Source: a virus
DNA: 24,192 nt
Reading direction: 5' to 3' (one strand)
IMG/VR virus record: IMGVR_UViG_3300028228_000470
Location: 1 to 24,192 of that record
Below, one piece after another: positions 16,123-22,452 of this stretch. The notes below the pieces were generated by a model. The model saw nothing but the letters and a program-made list of their open reading frames with translations. It was not told where the DNA came from and searched no databases. Each line of letters opens with the position of its first letter. The first letter of the stretch is position 1. The position numbers and the translations under genes are program-made.

Positions 16123-16653
16123 ATGAACTGGAAAGACGTAGGCGGATGGCTGAAGGAGAACGCAGGCTCTGGCACTGCACTCGTTGGCTCGCTACTAACA
16201 GGTAACGTGCCTGGCGCTGTTGCTGCTGGTGTTGCGCTTGTGTCCAGTGCAACCGGCAGCACTAATCCTAATGATGCACTGGCGGCGCTACAAGGCGATC
16301 CTACGACAATGATACGGCTGAAAGAGCTGGCGATTCAAGATGAAGCCAGTATTCGGGCGCATCTTGAAACAATGACGCGCATGGAGCTTGAAGATCAGCA
16401 GGCTTCGCACGCGACAACACAGGCCACTATCCAGAGCGGCGACAACGCAGAGGATAAGTTTGTGCGCCGCACGCGCCCTGGGCAGAGCTGGCTGAGTTTG
16501 GCCGCAGCAATCGCCTACGTTTTTGCTCTGCCAGACCCGTCGATTGAAATCCTCGCCGCGCTGCTGGCGCTGCCGCTTGCGTATGCTGGCCTCAGGCAGA
16601 TTGGCAAAGGCTTTGATTCTGTTGGGCGAACAATCGTGGGCAAGATAAAATGA
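16123..16653 (+). CDS. Holin, 3-TM GTA-release type
   Basis: 176 residues starting MNWKDVGGWLKENAGSG, one base after the lysozyme stop. A longer upstream extension of the frame lies inside the lysozyme gene and is rejected. It has a hydrophobic N-terminal segment (TALVGSLLTGNVPGAVAAGV), a central charged helix, then DKFVRRTRPGQSWLSLAAAI and another hydrophobic stretch (ILAALLALPLAYAGL). The FVRRTRP motif before the membrane segment is typical of the GTA_holin_3TM family. It would form the membrane lesion for lysozyme exit. No spanin gene is recognisable downstream. Confidence 0.8.
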   Translation: MNWKDVGGWLKENAGSGTALVGSLLTGNVPGAVAAGVALVSSATGSTNPNDALAALQGDPTTMIRLKELAIQDEASIRAHLETMTRMELEDQQASHATTQATIQSGDNAEDKFVRRTRPGQSWLSLAAAIAYVFALPDPSIEILAALLALPLAYAGLRQIGKGFDSVGRTIVGKIK

Positions 16654-16678
16654 AATACTTCGTTGCACTCGCTGCTCT

Positions 16679-16787
16679 TTAGTTATCCGCGATATTGCGG
16701 TTTGAATTTGTCGGTAAAGTGGCAAGGTCAGGGCCGACCGGGAGAATCCCAATCCGCATAACCCCTTCCTCGCCATAAATCACTCAT
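16679..16787 (-). pseudogene. Possible tiny gene, one-base frame change
   Basis: Minus-strand ATG at 16787 follows GGGGGTGATTT. The frame reads MSDLWRGRGYADWDSP and then stops early. Dropping one G (CC at 16738-16739 on plus) continues it as VGPDLATLPTNSNRNIADN to a TAA at 16679-16681, 35 residues. Support is weak: the open frame is very short, though spacing and the recurring start motif match the neighbouring leftward genes. The plus strand also has a 10-codon frame (ATG 16650) ending at a TAG, not supported as a gene. Otherwise 16654-16798 holds nothing I recognise. Confidence 0.28.
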
Positions 16788-16798
16788 AAATCACCCCC

Positions 16799-16987
16799 TC
16801 AATCCTGCACACTAATAGGATTGTATAAAATGGCCTGTAAGCGACCCTGCACTATCTGCAACTGTGCGCGGCTCATATCGACAAAACACCCGCATCGGCC
16901 GTTTGTACGCATTCCTCGACCGTTATCATTGACTATGCACGAGCCGTTAGAGCAGCCCGTAAAGCCGTGAAAAAGAGTCTCTCTCAA
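16799..16987 (-). CDS. Small cysteine-rich hypothetical protein
   Basis: 62 residues from a TTG start that overlaps the upstream stop (TTGA). The Cys-rich core GCSNGSCIVNDNGRGMRTNG followed by RCGCF looks like a small metal-binding or knuckle-type protein common among phage early genes. The C-terminal half (SRAQLQIVQGRLQAIL) is helical. It is the last convincing gene of the leftward operon. Function unknown. The start is uncertain because TTG is rare, but the overlap with the preceding stop supports it. Confidence 0.55.
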   Translation of the reverse strand: MRETLFHGFTGCSNGSCIVNDNGRGMRTNGRCGCFVDMSRAQLQIVQGRLQAILYNPISVQD

Positions 16988-17279
16988 GTTTTTCTTTGCT
17001 CCAGCTCCTCGATGCTATTCTTAAAAATCCACGAGCGCATTTGTTTCCACAGGTGATCTGGTTTGCTTGTCTCGCCAAATCCATCGTCATTCATCAGCAT
17101 TATCTCTAGCACAACCGCCTCGCGTATGAGCCGATTTCCTGGCATCGCGTCTAGCGCCGAAAGCATGTCGCGCAAGAAACAACTCGCCCCCTTTTGCCCC
17201 TGATAGACGAGGACAAGGGGCCACGCCAGCGAATCAGCGCCCAAGAATCGCAGTCGTCTGAATATCCCGCTCTGCTCAT
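16984..17279 (-). pseudogene. Conserved phage protein (MSRxGYSDD type), frame broken at G5
   Basis: The ATG at 17279 with AGGAG upstream gives MSRAGYSDDCDSWALIRWRG, a start I recognise from a widespread small phage protein family, followed by SIRGKRG. The frame then leaves the family. Adding one G to the G5 run (CCCCC at 17187-17191 on plus) continues it as ASCFLRDMLSALDAMPGNRL, exactly the family continuation, to a TGA at 16984-16986, 98 residues. Function of the family is unknown. It overlaps both neighbours by four bases. A TTG-initiated 86-residue frame (17244 to 16984) is only the 3' part. Confidence 0.7.
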
Positions 17280-17645
17280 AAATTACTCTCCTGCTCTATG
17301 TCGGGACCAAACGTATCACTCATAACCCACTCTCCAGCGCTGTTTTTAGCCTCGCCTGAACCATAAATAGATTTGCCACCAAGTATGCCTGAGAATGAGA
17401 CCTCGCCAGACTCGTTAATAGACAAAAGAGAATACGTCTTGGGGCGAATTACTCCACTCCAGTTCTATGTACCCGTCCTCCGTGTATTCTGCGCTGTATT
17501 CCCAAAGGCTGGCACTCCCCGCCTCAAGCTCCTCGATGCGCTCTGCCGCTTCGATCATCAGGGCCGTGTCGCTGCCCCAGGCAATGCGCTCGCCAAGGGA
17601 AATGCTATCCGCTTTCGATTTCAGTCGGTCTTTTAGGTCACTCAT
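17276..17645 (-). pseudogene. Hypothetical protein, frame broken at T4; 76 aa as read, 122 aa restored
   Basis: ATG at 17645 with GGCAGGAGAGTGATTT upstream. As sequenced it reads 76 residues (MSDLKDRLKSKADSISLGER; MIEAAERIEELEA coiled helix; DGYIELEWSNSPQDVFS) and stops at 17415. Removing one T (AAAA at 17424-17427 on plus) extends the beta-rich part as LSINESGEVSFSGILGGKS and GEWVMSDTFGPDIEQE to a TGA at 17276-17278 that overlaps the next ATG, like the rest of the operon. An N-terminal helix plus beta C-terminus suggests a two-part protein. Function unknown. Confidence 0.65.
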
Positions 17646-17660
17646 AAATCACTCTCCTGC

Positions 17661-17785
17661 CTAGTTTGCTATCTCGACGACACAGATGTCGTCGACATCA
17701 TTCTGTATTCCCAGTAATAGGGTGGTGAGGCCGCTGCGATCATCCGCACAAATGGCACTTGATTGTCACGCAGAAGCCTCGCCAT
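17661..17785 (-). pseudogene. Tiny hypothetical gene, frame broken at T3
   Basis: ATG at 17785. The frame begins MARLLRDNQVPF. Adding one T (AAA at 17750-17752 on plus) continues it as CADDRSGLTTLLLGIQNDVD and DICVVEIAN to TAG 17661-17663, 41 residues. As sequenced, the same 5' end instead runs on as a frame rich in Ser/Thr/Arg that is not convincing. The GATTTATG start context is shared with neighbours. An 8-bp perfect inverted repeat (17675-17682 with 17687-17694) lies in the coding 3' end. Function unknown. Confidence 0.45.
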
Positions 17786-18036
17786 AAATCGTGCCAAAGA
17801 ATGTCGGTGTTTGTGTCGGTGAGCTGTCGATACATGGGCAATCAGACACCGACAGACGCTGTAAGCTGCTGATAAATAACGACACAGATCGACAGGGGAC
17901 ACTAAGCCACGGGTTCGAGTTATGCGACCCATCAACATGGACCGGCGTCATAACGGTTGGCCCGCGCTCTGCAGTGCCGTCGTAGTAGTAGCCACAACTT
18001 GTGGTGGTCGTTTAGGTCGCATAGTTTATTTTTCAT
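17766..18036 (-). pseudogene. Hypothetical gene, frame broken at A3 (89 aa restored)
   Basis: The ATG at 18036 overlaps the stop of the upstream repeat-protein gene (ATGA). As sequenced it reads MKNKLCDLNDHHKLWLLL and stops after 34 residues at 17932. Removing one A (TTT at 18011-18013 on plus) joins MKNKLCDL to TTTTSCGYYYDGTAERGPTV and MTPVHVDGSHNSNPWLSVP, open to a TGA at 17766-17768. The middle section looks protein-like. The last ~20 residues overlap the next gene. The opposite strand is also open here, so the call is tentative. Function unknown. Confidence 0.4.
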
Positions 18037-18728
18037 GCAGCAGTCTTCCCAGGCTTTTCGGCAGTAACCGCTTCCCTGATTTTTTCAGATGCCTCACACG
18101 CATCAGCAACCCACTCCGGAGGCTCTCGCTTGCTATCTCGAAGGGTCTCAAGCATCCATCGTTCGGTGCTGGTCCACTTGTCATCTTTGAGTAAGTTGAT
18201 GACCTTTTTCAAAACGCGAAAGCACAGCGCGTCATAGCAGCCATTGCTGATATCCATGCCCAGCCTTTCCTGCCAATAATCCCGCTGCCAGGCAGCTGGC
18301 AACACGCGATTTATGTAATATCTTTCTGGTAGGTGCGGCATCGATGCGTGCGACCAGATCAGGTCACCAGAGATAAAGAGGTATTCGCCACTGCAGTCCA
18401 GGTTTCCACTGCAGTCCAGGTAGCCACGGCAGTCCAGGTTGCCACGGCAGTCCAGGTTGCCACGGCAGTCCAGGTTGCCACTGCAGTACAGGCTGCCACG
18501 GCAGTCCAGGTAGCCACGGCAGTCCAGGTAGCCACTGCAGTACAGGTTGCCACTACAGTACAGGTAGCCACCGCAGTACAGGTAGCCTCCAACGACAATG
18601 CCTGCGATTTCTTTGCCAGCGGAGTAAGGCACGTCGCATTGGATGCGCAAGTCACCTTCAATTCGAATGACGCCGTCTTTGCTGCGAAGCGCCAGAAGTT
18701 CGTCTGTGGTTTTAACAATCTTTTCCAT
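18033..18728 (-). CDS. Cysteine-ladder hexapeptide repeat protein
   Basis: 231 residues from ATG 18728 (AAGGG upstream). A longer frame reaching 18815 lies in the upstream gene. N-terminus MEKIVKTTDELLALRSKDGV, then 11 consecutive hexapeptides of pattern (Y/N/S)-L-(Y/D)-C-(R/S/G)-G at ~51-116. Hydrophobic Leu and Cys alternating with Gly turns suggest a beta-solenoid with stacked Leu and Cys ladders. The C-terminal ~100 residues are helical (YYINRVLPAAWQRDYWQERL; RVLKKVINLLKDDKW) and end in a charged tail. Family unknown to me. The fold resembles polymer-forming beta-helix proteins only in general pattern. It is co-transcribed with the recombination genes and coupled to the next gene by ATGA. 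Confidence 0.85.
   Translation of the reverse strand: MEKIVKTTDELLALRSKDGVIRIEGDLRIQCDVPYSAGKEIAGIVVGGYLYCGGYLYCSGNLYCSGYLDCRGYLDCRGSLYCSGNLDCRGNLDCRGNLDCRGYLDCSGNLDCSGEYLFISGDLIWSHASMPHLPERYYINRVLPAAWQRDYWQERLGMDISNGCYDALCFRVLKKVINLLKDDKWTSTERWMLETLRDSKREPPEWVADACEASEKIREAVTAEKPGKTAA
18388..18585. repeat. 11 tandem 18-bp repeats (coding, minus strand)
   Basis: Eleven back-to-back 18-bp units with consensus CCACGGCAGTCCAGGTAG on plus, varying mainly at positions 5-6, 11 and 16-18. They encode the hexapeptides of the Cys-ladder protein on minus. Several units are nearly identical (three consecutive CCACGGCAGTCCAGGTTG), so copy number can probably change by slippage or recombination without breaking the frame. 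Confidence 0.95.
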
Positions 18729-18729
18729 T

Positions 18730-19092
18730 TTATGACCCTTGGGTTTCGGTGATCGATAGGTCGGGCAGATCGAATGCGTCGATCCGCATGCCATGTTTGA
18801 ATTCAAACAAACCAATCCCGTACCAGCGATACCATGCGCGCTCTACGCTCGATATGCTGTACCCCGTTGCTCGCGCTACAATCCCAGCATAGGGCTTACG
18901 CTGTACAATAAGGGCATCACAGCGGCGCTTACGCTCGGCATCGCGCAGAGCCGAATAGGTGGTTCCCTCATTCCGCAGCATTCGGCACATATCATTTTGC
19001 CGCATAGATAGAGCCTCCGCCGTTGCTGCCAGCGTTGCGTTTTCAAGCGGCACGGCGCTCAGGTAGTGCTGTATCGTTTCTGTTGTTTTCAT
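18730..19092 (-). CDS. AraC-like DNA-binding protein (HTH domain only)
   Basis: 120 residues. Residues ~20-60 (TAEALSMRQNDMCRMLRNEG, then TTYSALRDAERKRRCDALI) and ~70-95 (GIVARATGYSISSVERAWYR) match the two helix-turn-helix motifs and linking helix of an AraC/XylS C-terminal domain, including the RNEGTTYS turn. The usual ligand-binding domain is absent, so it is a stand-alone DNA-binding domain. It may regulate phage or host promoters. Its ATG shares one base with the stop of the coiled-coil gene upstream, and its TAA is one base from the next ATG. Confidence 0.75.
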   Translation of the reverse strand: MKTTETIQHYLSAVPLENATLAATAEALSMRQNDMCRMLRNEGTTYSALRDAERKRRCDALIVQRKPYAGIVARATGYSISSVERAWYRWYGIGLFEFKHGMRIDAFDLPDLSITETQGS

Positions 19093-19967
19093 CAGTATTT
19101 AATCCAAAAAGCGGGGACTTTGTTTTCTGCAATTGCAATAACAACGGCCTTAGCCTGGGACTCACTTATCTTTGCGTGCTCTATTAAGGCAGCCATTGCC
19201 GCACGATTTATTTTTACTTTGTGCGCCCGGTTAGCCATGCGCTTTTCAGTTTCTGCGTGCTCTGCTGCCTCCTTATCCCGCTGCGCCTTTTCTGCTGCTT
19301 CGGTGGCAGCGACTTTGGCCCGTTCGGTGGCTTCTTCTGCTATCTTTTCTTCGCGCTCAGTGCGTGCTTTTTCTCCAGCCGCCACGCGCTCGGCCTCGGC
19401 ATCAATAGCTGCTTTTTCTTGCGCCTGCAATCCAAGCAGCATCGGCTCTAAAAGTTGCAGCGACCTGTCTTTATTGAGTGCTGCCAGCGCCTCAAACTCT
19501 CCATAACTATCGTCGATTATGCGCGACTTAATCGCCGTGATCCTGTCCTGCACAACGCTAGACGTTGGCGCTATTTGGAATTCAGCGAGATCACGAAACT
19601 CTGACGCTCTACGCAATAAATCATCTTGCACCGCTTTTAGCGCCGCTTCGTGATCTGAGATTTGCGACTTGATGCCATCTTGGAGGGTCAGTAGCTGATC
19701 TTTGATTCGCTTGCGCTCACCGTCTAGCAGATCAACTCTCTCTTTCAGCGGCGCTTTAATATCTTTGTGAGCGCCGTCCAGCTTGGCGATTACCTTTCCG
19801 ATGGCGAGCTTATCAGATCGCGCCTGCTTGTCCTGCTCTGGCACAGTGAGATCATAAATAATTCCTTCGTAACGATCTTTGTACTCGGACAGATTTTTTT
19901 CAAACTCCCGAAATTCAACTATTTCAGTGCTTGTGATTGCTGGTAATAATTCCGCTGCGTTTGTCAT
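19092..19967 (-). CDS. Coiled-coil protein associated with phage recombinase
   Basis: 291 residues, almost entirely helical. Residues ~15-60 contain EFEKNLSEYKDRYEGIIYDL and QDKQARSDKLAIGKVIAKLD, a pattern I know from coiled-coil proteins next to phage exonuclease/annealing genes. Residues ~195-255 are a highly charged Ala/Glu/Lys/Arg coiled coil, and the C-terminus (ALIEHAKISESQAKAVVIAI, then AENKVPAFWIKY) looks like a small folded domain. No catalytic motif. It overlaps the recombinase stop by four bases, so the two are made together and may interact. Role unknown. Confidence 0.75.
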   Translation of the reverse strand: MTNAAELLPAITSTEIVEFREFEKNLSEYKDRYEGIIYDLTVPEQDKQARSDKLAIGKVIAKLDGAHKDIKAPLKERVDLLDGERKRIKDQLLTLQDGIKSQISDHEAALKAVQDDLLRRASEFRDLAEFQIAPTSSVVQDRITAIKSRIIDDSYGEFEALAALNKDRSLQLLEPMLLGLQAQEKAAIDAEAERVAAGEKARTEREEKIAEEATERAKVAATEAAEKAQRDKEAAEHAETEKRMANRAHKVKINRAAMAALIEHAKISESQAKAVVIAIAENKVPAFWIKY

Positions 19968-21199
19968 GCTGATTTCCTTTTTGTCATTAATGTTTTCATC
20001 GTGTTTTCCAGCGCCACCAGCTCGCTATTAAATAGCGTTATTGCGTCTGCCATTTGTTCAATGTCCTTTTCGTTCCGTGGTACTCGGCAAATAAATAGCT
20101 GTAGCCCTTCCGGTAGCCGGTCATCGAAGCTGATAAAATCGTTCCAATCGCGTCCCGTGCACCACATTTGATGCTGCTGCTGCCAGTAGTATTTCGAGTC
20201 AGCCTTGCCTGATTGCAAAGTGGCAATATGCGTGGCGCTGTTGGGGCACTTAACTTCACCGACACCATTGCCGAAAACAAGGCAGTCAGGGCTTGTTCCA
20301 GTGTAATCAAGTTGCGGGTGAACAATGAAGCCAACGTCCTGCACCAGTAATCCCGTTTCGATCTCATAAGCAGATTTCGCAAGCGGCTCCAGGTCTATTC
20401 CGCGCTGCATAATCGCGTTAGTGTATGTTTCTTCCCGCTGACCTGTAAGCCGCTCACAGAGCAACTGCGCCATGTAGTTTTTACGCGATGCACTAGGCTC
20501 ATTGCCTCGGCCCTTCGCCATCACATCGCTTACGCGGCTGCTAGTGATCTTGCCAATTCGAGCAGAAAACCAATCTTCTGAACCTTGCAAATTATTCACT
20601 GGTTTTTGCCTCCTTAAAAACTCGGCTTTTTTAACATCCTTCACGGCGGTCAATTCTTCCCGAGCGCTAGGCGGTAGGCTGTGATAAAGCATTTTGAAAG
20701 TCGCGGCTAGCTCGTCGATGTTCGCCGCGTTTTTCAATTGCTCTAGCTCCTTGCTGATGTCCAGCTCCGCAGTTCGGCTTTCGTCGTTCTCGCCTGTTTC
20801 CAAGCTGAAAGTTTTCAGAATGGCGTATTTAACAGCGTAAGACATAGCCTTGCCGGGCGCTTTGTCGCCGTTGTCGTTAGCGTGAGCATTGACAGTGGTA
20901 GTGCAGCTATCGTCAGGCTTATCTATATTGACAAAGTGGACAGCATAATCGCCTGCGTAAAGGTGCATTTTAATGTCATTCTTTAGGTCTCTGGCCTGCA
21001 ACAGCTCGCTGCGTAACTGCTCAACACGCACAACAATACCTGCCTTGACCATTTCTTTGCGAAGCACAGCTATAACCATATCGTGACTTACGGCTTTGTA
21101 GGTGCCGCCAGCACCGGCTGATACGCTTGCATCCTTTTGGACGTACTCAACCACTTTCATTACTGCATTGATGCGCTGGTAGATATTCATGTCATTCAT
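19964..21199 (-). CDS. ERF annealing protein fused to YqaJ-type exonuclease
   Basis: 411 residues from ATG 21199 with GAGGA upstream. A longer frame to 21295 is inside the membrane-protein gene. Residues ~5-145 match ERF single-strand annealing proteins (GTYKAVSHDMVIAVLRKEMV; HFVNIDKPDD; APGKAMSYAVKYAILKTFSL; ETGEND). A helical linker (~145-200) leads to a YqaJ/lambda-exonuclease domain: SEDWFSARIGKITSSRVSDV, RGIDLEPLAKSAYE, and the PD-(D/E)xK site with D305 (TSPDCL) and E315/K317 (GEVKCPN). It would resect double-stranded ends and anneal the exposed strands, combining exo and SSAP functions in one chain. No stop or frame break lies between the domains. Confidence 0.9.
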   Translation of the reverse strand: MNDMNIYQRINAVMKVVEYVQKDASVSAGAGGTYKAVSHDMVIAVLRKEMVKAGIVVRVEQLRSELLQARDLKNDIKMHLYAGDYAVHFVNIDKPDDSCTTTVNAHANDNGDKAPGKAMSYAVKYAILKTFSLETGENDESRTAELDISKELEQLKNAANIDELAATFKMLYHSLPPSAREELTAVKDVKKAEFLRRQKPVNNLQGSEDWFSARIGKITSSRVSDVMAKGRGNEPSASRKNYMAQLLCERLTGQREETYTNAIMQRGIDLEPLAKSAYEIETGLLVQDVGFIVHPQLDYTGTSPDCLVFGNGVGEVKCPNSATHIATLQSGKADSKYYWQQQHQMWCTGRDWNDFISFDDRLPEGLQLFICRVPRNEKDIEQMADAITLFNSELVALENTMKTLMTKRKSA

Positions 21200-21389
21200 G
21201 TTCGATTCCTCGCGATAGACCAGACAGCGACAAAAAGAAAAGCCCAAAGCACTGAGGCTGGCCAAAACCATACTGGCGCTGTTATTAGCCACCAAGACGA
21301 ACTAATAACGCCGGTTAATTTCAGCGCGGCGAGCACCAAAAATAAGACCAGCAAAAAAGCACCGTTATTGTCGCCTGAAAATTTGTCAC
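21196..21389 (-). pseudogene. Small membrane protein, frame broken at T6
   Basis: GTG at 21389 with AGAGGGGG upstream, overlapping the preceding stop. It reads MTNFQATITVLF. Adding one T to T6 (AAAAAA at 21353-21358 on plus) continues it as LLVLFLVLAALKLTGVISSS, then WWLITAPVWFWPASVLWAFL and FVAVWSIARNRT, to a TGA that overlaps the recombinase ATG, 64 residues. Two membrane segments with KLTGVISxSWW resemble the small phage transmembrane family annotated as fragile-X-F-like. As sequenced, the product stops after 24 residues. Function unknown. Confidence 0.65.
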
Positions 21390-21532
21390 TTATGCCCCCT
21401 CTGCGCTGCGCGCTGTGCTATTTCTTCCTGCTGTATTTCTTTGGCGAGGTCGTGCAGATGATCCCCACGCAGTTCCTCGCGCTCAATTCTGGCCCGTACT
21501 ACCTCGGCCTGATTTGCCAAATGAAGCGTCAA
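21386..21532 (-). CDS. Small charged helical protein
   Basis: 48 residues from a TTG at 21532 (MTLHLANQAEVVRARIEREE, then LRGDHLHDLAKEIQQEEIAQ and RAAQRGHK). The ribosome site is weak. A second TTG lies four codons in. The frame is helical and charged, overlaps the 61-residue gene by 50 bases, and its stop overlaps the GTG of the membrane gene, in line with the packing of this operon. The start is uncertain and the function unknown. Confidence 0.5.
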   Translation of the reverse strand: MTLHLANQAEVVRARIEREELRGDHLHDLAKEIQQEEIAQRAAQRGHK

Positions 21533-21668
21533 CCAAATGAGTTTTATCGGATTCGCTCAGATAAGGGCGGATGTGAAGATCAGGGTGCCCATCGGATTCC
21601 AGCCATGCGGAAATATCCCCATTATCCCACACTTCAAAATTAACGATAAACTCAAGTTCGGTTTTCAT
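21483..21668 (-). CDS. Small acidic hypothetical protein
   Basis: 61 residues (MKTELEFIVNFEVWDNGDIS, then AWLESDGHPDLHIRPYLSES). The ATG overlaps the stop of the upstream gene (ATGA). It is acidic, probably a small beta-rich domain. I do not recognise the family. The tail overlaps the next frame by 50 bases, so its last ~17 residues may be less constrained. Confidence 0.6.
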   Translation of the reverse strand: MKTELEFIVNFEVWDNGDISAWLESDGHPDLHIRPYLSESDKTHLVDASFGKSGRGSTGQN

Positions 21669-21877
21669 AATGGCTCCTCCATGCCATTAAGCGCCGCCTG
21701 GAAAAGGTCGATTAAATCCGTTATTTGCTCGTTAAGTGGATACGTTGAATAGCCGGTGAGTTCAAAAACTGCCTGATCCTTATAGTTCATGTAAAATGTC
21801 ACTATTTCGTTCGCTTTGTCGTGTTCAAGCCGTATAGTTGTTTCGTTTACAACGTAGTTGGTCAGCTCGTTAATCAT
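21665..21877 (-). CDS. Small hypothetical protein
   Basis: 70 residues from ATG 21877 (MINELTNYVVNETTIRLEHD, then KANEIVTFYMNYKDQAVFEL, ending FQAALNGMEEPL). A longer frame up to 21958 covers the membrane-protein gene in another frame and is rejected. Beta strands followed by a C-terminal helix (EQITDLIDLFQAAL). The start lies two bases after the stop of the upstream gene. No known motif; function unknown. Confidence 0.65.
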   Translation of the reverse strand: MINELTNYVVNETTIRLEHDKANEIVTFYMNYKDQAVFELTGYSTYPLNEQITDLIDLFQAALNGMEEPL

Positions 21878-21879
21878 CT

Positions 21880-22056
21880 TCAAACCCCCAGCGCATTCAG
21901 CGCAAATAGAAACCAGACCAGCGCAAGAGTTGATACTCCCAGCGCCCTGATCGTCCATATTGCCAGAGCCTCGGCCCTCGACTTTGTGACGTTAGTTGCT
22001 CTGCGCTCAGTTATCCTGGCGCAGTATTCTCGGTGCATTATCAGTAGGTCATCCAT
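21880..22056 (-). CDS. Small single-pass membrane protein
   Basis: 58 residues from ATG 22056 with GAGGAGC upstream (MDDLLIMHREYCARITERRA, then TNVTKSRAEALAIWTIRAL). A basic helical N-terminal half is followed by one hydrophobic segment (GVSTLALVWFLFALNALGV) at the C-terminus. The ATG lies inside the 3' end of the preceding gene (8-base overlap). Likely an inner-membrane protein of the early operon; function unknown. Confidence 0.65.
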   Translation of the reverse strand: MDDLLIMHREYCARITERRATNVTKSRAEALAIWTIRALGVSTLALVWFLFALNALGV

Positions 22057-22369
22057 CGAAGTGCTCCTCAGAATATGCTATTGCCGCGTGGACGATGTGC
22101 CAGCCTATCGACTCAACTATAAAATCTCTCTCCCGAGATGTTTCTGCTAAAGGGTATCGGTCAAGATACCGTTTTATCCAATTCGCTGCGTAGCTCGGCA
22201 GGCATACATCAGCGCAGTCGGAATTCCAGTCAGATGCACTGGCGTAAAAAGCCAGCATCGCAACCATCGGGTCACCCACTGGATAATCTGCGTCTGTGAT
22301 GCACATATCATCAATAGCTATGCTGTCAGATCGCTCCCGTGCCAAGTCTGTTTGAGTTTCAATGCCCAT
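22049..22369 (-). CDS. Hypothetical protein, first gene of leftward operon
   Basis: 106 residues, ATG 22369 with GGGAG eight bases upstream. The sequence includes DMCITDADYPVGDPMVAMLA, CADVCLPSYAANWIKRYLDR and IGWHIVHAAIAYSEEHFDG. It is acidic, mostly helical, with three cysteines. I do not recognise the family. It is the promoter-proximal gene of the leftward early operon, about 28 bases from a candidate -10 box. Confidence 0.7.
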   Translation of the reverse strand: MGIETQTDLARERSDSIAIDDMCITDADYPVGDPMVAMLAFYASASDWNSDCADVCLPSYAANWIKRYLDRYPLAETSRERDFIVESIGWHIVHAAIAYSEEHFDG

Positions 22370-22396
22370 TGTGTTGCTCCCGTTGATTGAGTTTTA

Positions 22397-22425
22397 AATA
22401 TAGTCTTGTCAAAACCATTGCGCAA
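22397..22425 (-). promoter_or_regulatory. Leftward early promoter (candidate)
   Basis: On the minus strand, TTGCGC (plus 22420-22425) and TATATT (plus 22397-22402) are 17 bases apart, a moderate sigma70-type match (3/6 and 5/6). Position fits: ~28 bases before the first leftward gene. A perfect TTGACA also occurs (plus 22408-22413), but its spacing to a -10 is poor. Confidence 0.45.
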
Positions 22426-22430
22426 GCAAA

Positions 22431-22452
22431 TTTGTAAATTAAATTAGACAAA
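22431..22452. promoter_or_regulatory. Possible operator between divergent promoters
   Basis: The imperfect palindrome TTTGT (22431-22435)...ACAAA (22448-22452), with AATT steps between the arms, overlaps the -35 of the rightward promoter and lies beside the leftward one. A repressor bound here could control both. The small putative regulators at 22504-22862 are candidate binders; this is inference. Confidence 0.3.

Noticed and set aside
16650-16682. 10-codon frame after holin as a spanin/Rz1 remnant
   Set aside because: It stops at TAG after ten codons. Reading on in other frames gives no lipobox or proline-rich Rz1 pattern.
18388-18585. Possible CRISPR array
   Set aside because: Units are contiguous 18-mers without spacers, multiples of three and in a coding frame.
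18333-18752. Plus-strand frame of 139 residues with VQVATA repeats
   Set aside because: It is the antisense reading of the 18-bp repeats. The minus frame has flanking non-repeat domains, a ribosome site and coupled neighbours.
21665-21958. 97-residue version of the 70-residue minus gene
   Set aside because: The extra N-terminus lies over the 58-residue membrane gene, which has its own ribosome site and a clear membrane segment.
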